A stretch of 9,348 nt of DNA from Verrucomicrobiota bacterium (lineage in GTDB: Bacteria > Verrucomicrobiota > Verrucomicrobiia > Chthoniobacterales > UBA10450). This document shows positions 7,119-9,348 of the stretch, piece by piece. The notes under the pieces are model-generated. The model worked only from the letters and a program-made list of their open reading frames with translations. It was not told the origin of the DNA and did not search any database. Numbering within the stretch: the first letter of the stretch is position 1; the number at the start of each line of letters is the position of its first letter. The stretch spans positions 1-9,348 of the forward strand of contig QHOJ01000191.1 in NCBI GenBank assembly GCA_003218735.1, given 5' to 3'. The position numbers and the translations under genes were made by a program.

Positions 7119-8146
7119 TCGATTTGATCGGCAATGCGGCGTGTGGAGACGGCGCACCAATCTTCTTGGTCAGCCTCGGGCGCGGCTTCTTTTTGCGCGG
7201 TGGCAATCGCTTGATCCACTTGCGCGGCCGCATCTTCACGCCATTCGCGCAAGGTTTCAGGATCAACCAAGTTAAGATCGACAATCATCTGCTCGGCGAC
7301 CTTCAAGCAATCGCGAGCAAATGGTTGGCGTTTCATCTCATCGGTTACGTAACTTGCGTCATCGTGCTCGCCGTGCCCGGACAGTCGCAAAATCGAAGCG
7401 ACGACCAACTGCGGCGGCCGGCCGGCGCGCGCACGTTTCACCGCACCACCGATTACATCCAAACAATTTGTAAGATCGTTTCCATCGATGGTGTAACCTT
7501 CGAAGCCATAACCGATCGCGCGGTCAACCAGGTCATGGCAGGCGAACTCGCGATCATTTGGCGTCGAGTACGCGTAATGATTGTTCGTCGCCACGACCAC
7601 CAGCGGCACCTGTTCGACTGCGGCGAGGTTCATGCCTTCATGAAACGAGCCGGTCTGCATTCCGCCTTCGCCAATGCAGCTCAGGCCAACAAAATTCTTT
7701 TCGCGCTTGAATCGTTTCGCCAGCAGCACACCCACCGTGACCGAAACCATCGCGCCGAGATGACTGATCATGGCGAGTTGGTTGTCGCGCGGACGGCCCC
7801 GATGAATGTTACCGTCGCGTCCGCGCATTGGTCCCTGGCGCGAGCCAAGGTAAGTGCGCGTAACATCAACAAGCGGTTCGCCGAATGCCGAGCGACCCGC
7901 CTGATCGCGGATCAGCGGCGCAAAGATGTCGCCCTTTTGCAAAAATAGACCGCAGGCTACGCTAACTGCCTCCTGGCCGCGGCCGACATAGACTCCACCT
8001 GTAATCAAACCGCCACGATACAGACTGACGAGTTTGTCCTCGAGCGTGCGCGCGAGCAGCATCCAGCGAAATGCTTCGAGGAAGCGCTCATGCGGCGCCG
8101 CTCTCGATGCTGTGGATTTTTTGCGGCGCGGCGCGGTCTGAAGCAT
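7115..8146 (-). CDS. 2-oxoacid dehydrogenase E1 component, alpha subunit
   Basis: Alpha subunit that binds the diphosphate of thiamine and decarboxylates the 2-oxoacid together with E1 beta. The 343 residues begin with a basic, flexible stretch of about 18 residues, then the family opening R-W-M-L-L-A-R-T-L-E-D-K. The thiamine-diphosphate motif runs from I-G-E-G-G-M (about 158-163) through F-H-E-G-M-N to N-N-H-Y-A (188-192). It has Gly-Glu-Gly where most members have Gly-Asp-Gly. The active-site loop G-H-G-E-H-D-D holds His258. It is the first gene of the operon. The 213-bp gap upstream should hold the promoter, but I could not pick out a convincing -35/-10 pair. No strong Shine-Dalgarno precedes the ATG at 8146. 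The E3 gene of the complex is absent from the window. Pyruvate is the likeliest substrate. Confidence 0.93.
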   Translation of the reverse strand: MLQTAPRRKKSTASRAAPHERFLEAFRWMLLARTLEDKLVSLYRGGLITGGVYVGRGQEAVSVACGLFLQKGDIFAPLIRDQAGRSAFGEPLVDVTRTYLGSRQGPMRGRDGNIHRGRPRDNQLAMISHLGAMVSVTVGVLLAKRFKREKNFVGLSCIGEGGMQTGSFHEGMNLAAVEQVPLVVVATNNHYAYSTPNDREFACHDLVDRAIGYGFEGYTIDGNDLTNCLDVIGGAVKRARAGRPPQLVVASILRLSGHGEHDDASYVTDEMKRQPFARDCLKVAEQMIVDLNLVDPETLREWREDAAAQVDQAIATAQKEAAPEADQEDWCAVSTRRIADQIE

Positions 8147-8217
8147 CCGGGAATTTTACCCAAGATCGACAAGCGCGCGCAAATTTTTTTGTGAATCGCA
8201 CGAGGAGTTCGTTCTGG

Positions 8218-8352
8218 GGAGCGCAGGCTGCCAGCCTGCCGTCGCCGGCAGCTTGCCGACAACAATATCAACGTTGCAATAATCTTGAGGTCGAGTGTTC
8301 AAGGGCTTTTTGGCTAGGTTGCCGAAAAAAATAGGTTGGCAGCCTGCGCTCC
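8218..8352. repeat. Element bounded by perfect 16-bp inverted repeats
   Basis: GGAGCGCAGGCTGCCA at 8218-8233 is matched exactly by its reverse complement at 8337-8352. The 103 bp between them are AT-richer except just inside the left arm, where nested small hairpins occur: CTGCCG/CGGCAG at 8236-8251 and CGGCA/TGCCG at 8246-8258. No reading frame of note lies inside. The right end stops 7 bp after the SMC stop codon and the left end is 71 bp upstream of the E1 alpha start. This fits a small non-autonomous or REP-like palindromic element. No obvious target-site duplication was seen. It could also act on transcription between SMC and the dehydrogenase operon, but no T-run marks it as an intrinsic terminator. 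Confidence 0.65.
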
Positions 8353-8359
8353 TCTGAGT

Positions 8360-9348
8360 TTACCGCGTTGCGAGAGCGAAATGGCGCTGTGTTTGTGTCT
8401 CTCCGTGGCCGTTGGATGCCGATTCGGTGGCGACCTCGGGCGGCGCGGTCAATTTCATGCCGACCAATTTGCTTACCCCGCGCTCTTCCATGGTCACGCC
8501 GTAAAGCACATCCGCTTTTGCAATGGTGCGCTTGTTGTGCGTCATGATAATGAACTGGCTCTGGCCAACAAATCGCTCGAGCACACGGATGAAGCAGTTA
8601 ATATTCCCCTCATCGAGCGGCGCATCCACTTCGTCGAGAATGCAGAACGGGCTCGGTCGCACCATGTAAATCGCGAATAGCAATGCGACGGCTGTCATGG
8701 CCCGTTCGCCGCCGCTTAGCAACGATATGCTTTGCAGTTGTTTCCCCGGTGGCTTGGCGCTGATCTCAATCCCGCAGTTGAGCGGGTCGTTCTCATCGAG
8801 CAGGGACAAATCCGCGCGTCCGCCTCTGAAAAGCTCAGCAAACATTTCACGGAAGTTTGTCCGCACTTGAGTGAAGGTTTCGGCGAACAATTTTTTTGTC
8901 GTCGAATTGATCTGGGCGATCACGTCAAGCAACTCCCGGCGAGACGTTGTGAGGTCGTTGTTTTGACTTTCGAGAAAACGGTAACGTTCTTCGAGCTCGT
9001 CGTACTCATGGACGGCATCCAGGTTGACCGGGCCCATGTTATCGAGCTGGCTCGTGAGCTCCCCGATCAACTTTTGAAGGTCGATCTGGCTGAGATCGAC
9101 ACCGACGGTTTGTGGCATCGAAGTTGCTTCGCCGCTACTGTCGGCATCGAGCGACGGAACGCTCGATCCACCTCGCCGTTTTAATTGCGCTTGCAATGTT
9201 TTCTCGAATGCGACCTGATCGGGCGCCGACTCACGAATGTCGAGCTGATAACGGCGAGAAATATGTTCGCCCACATTGTCGATCTGTAACTGTAACTGCG
9301 TTTCGCGAACCTGATGTTTCGATCGCGCATCGTGCAGCTCACTCAACG
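8360..9348 (-). CDS. smc: Chromosome segregation ATPase SMC, C-terminal part (5' end outside window)
   Basis: This is the C-terminal head half of the condensin-like ATPase that organises and segregates chromosomes in the cytoplasm. The frame is open to the window edge, so the N-terminal Walker A head, hinge and most of the coiled coil are missing. About 328 codons are seen. In order they show a remnant of coiled coil (1-58), a Gly/Ser/Pro-rich linker (about 59-84), and the conserved M-G-P-V-N-L-D-A (about 104-111). A second coiled segment follows, then P-P-G-K and the ABC signature L-S-G-G-E (210-214). Walker B is F-C-I-L-D-E-V-D (234-241), followed by the D-loop and the switch histidine in M-T-H-N-K-R-T (His270). 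The conserved Y-G-V-T-M-E-E-R-G-V-S-K-L comes near the end. About 28 extra polar, low-complexity residues follow the normal C terminus. It is co-oriented with the dehydrogenase operon but separated from it by 213 bp containing an inverted-repeat element. Confidence 0.95.
   Translation of the reverse strand, partial: LSELHDARSKHQVRETQLQLQIDNVGEHISRRYQLDIRESAPDQVAFEKTLQAQLKRRGGSSVPSLDADSSGEATSMPQTVGVDLSQIDLQKLIGELTSQLDNMGPVNLDAVHEYDELEERYRFLESQNNDLTTSRRELLDVIAQINSTTKKLFAETFTQVRTNFREMFAELFRGGRADLSLLDENDPLNCGIEISAKPPGKQLQSISLLSGGERAMTAVALLFAIYMVRPSPFCILDEVDAPLDEGNINCFIRVLERFVGQSQFIIMTHNKRTIAKADVLYGVTMEERGVSKLVGMKLTAPPEVATESASNGHGETQTQRHFALATR

Noticed and set aside
7124..7948. A 274-codon open frame on the plus strand opposite E1 alpha
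   Set aside because: It lies wholly antisense to a strongly supported gene. The protein has no recognisable domain, and long antisense frames are common in DNA of this GC content.
8337..8352. Right arm of the inverted repeat as an intrinsic terminator for smc
   Set aside because: The two arms are 103 bp apart and no U-tract follows the hairpin on the minus strand.

Overview
The window most resembles a soil or environmental member of the Verrucomicrobiota, perhaps the Chthoniobacterales/Spartobacteria side. This is an inference from gene style, moderately high GC, the SMC head sequence and the gene mix; no marker here settles it. The DNA is densely coding. Eight genes can be supported, two of them cut by the window edges and one split by a frameshift. 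There is no rRNA, tRNA, CRISPR array, phage gene or transposase.

Layout. (1) Positions 1-815, plus strand: the 3' end of a nitrate/sulfonate/taurine-type ABC permease, then an HPr phosphocarrier protein whose ATG overlaps the permease stop (ATGA). (2) 812-1699, minus strand: an exported DUF1460-type cysteine amidase that meets HPr tail to tail with overlapping stop codons. (3) 1700-1813: a short divergent intergenic region with a perfect 14-bp palindrome. (4) 1814-2716, plus strand: a UlaG/NAPE-PLD-like metallo-beta-lactamase-fold hydrolase. (5) 2736-2802: an imperfect inverted repeat built from a CACAGAT word. The only early start codon of the next gene lies inside it. (6) 2786-4925, plus strand: a large polytopic YfhO-like membrane protein, broken into two frames near 3318-3330. 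(7) 8146-4933, minus strand: a compact three-gene operon for a 2-oxoacid dehydrogenase complex in the order E1 alpha, E1 beta, E2. (8) 8218-8352: a 135-bp element with perfect 16-bp terminal inverted repeats. (9) 9348-8360, minus strand: the C-terminal head half of the chromosome-partitioning ATPase SMC.

Functionally, E1 alpha, E1 beta and E2 together would decarboxylate a 2-oxoacid (pyruvate is most likely) and make acyl-CoA. The E3 lipoamide dehydrogenase is not in the window. HPr keeps both the phosphorylatable His and the regulatory Ser, so it may be a signalling or nitrogen-type HPr rather than part of a sugar PTS operon. I see no convincing new multi-gene system. The points most worth a second look are the frameshifted membrane protein, the two structured repeats, and the coupling of HPr to an ABC permease.
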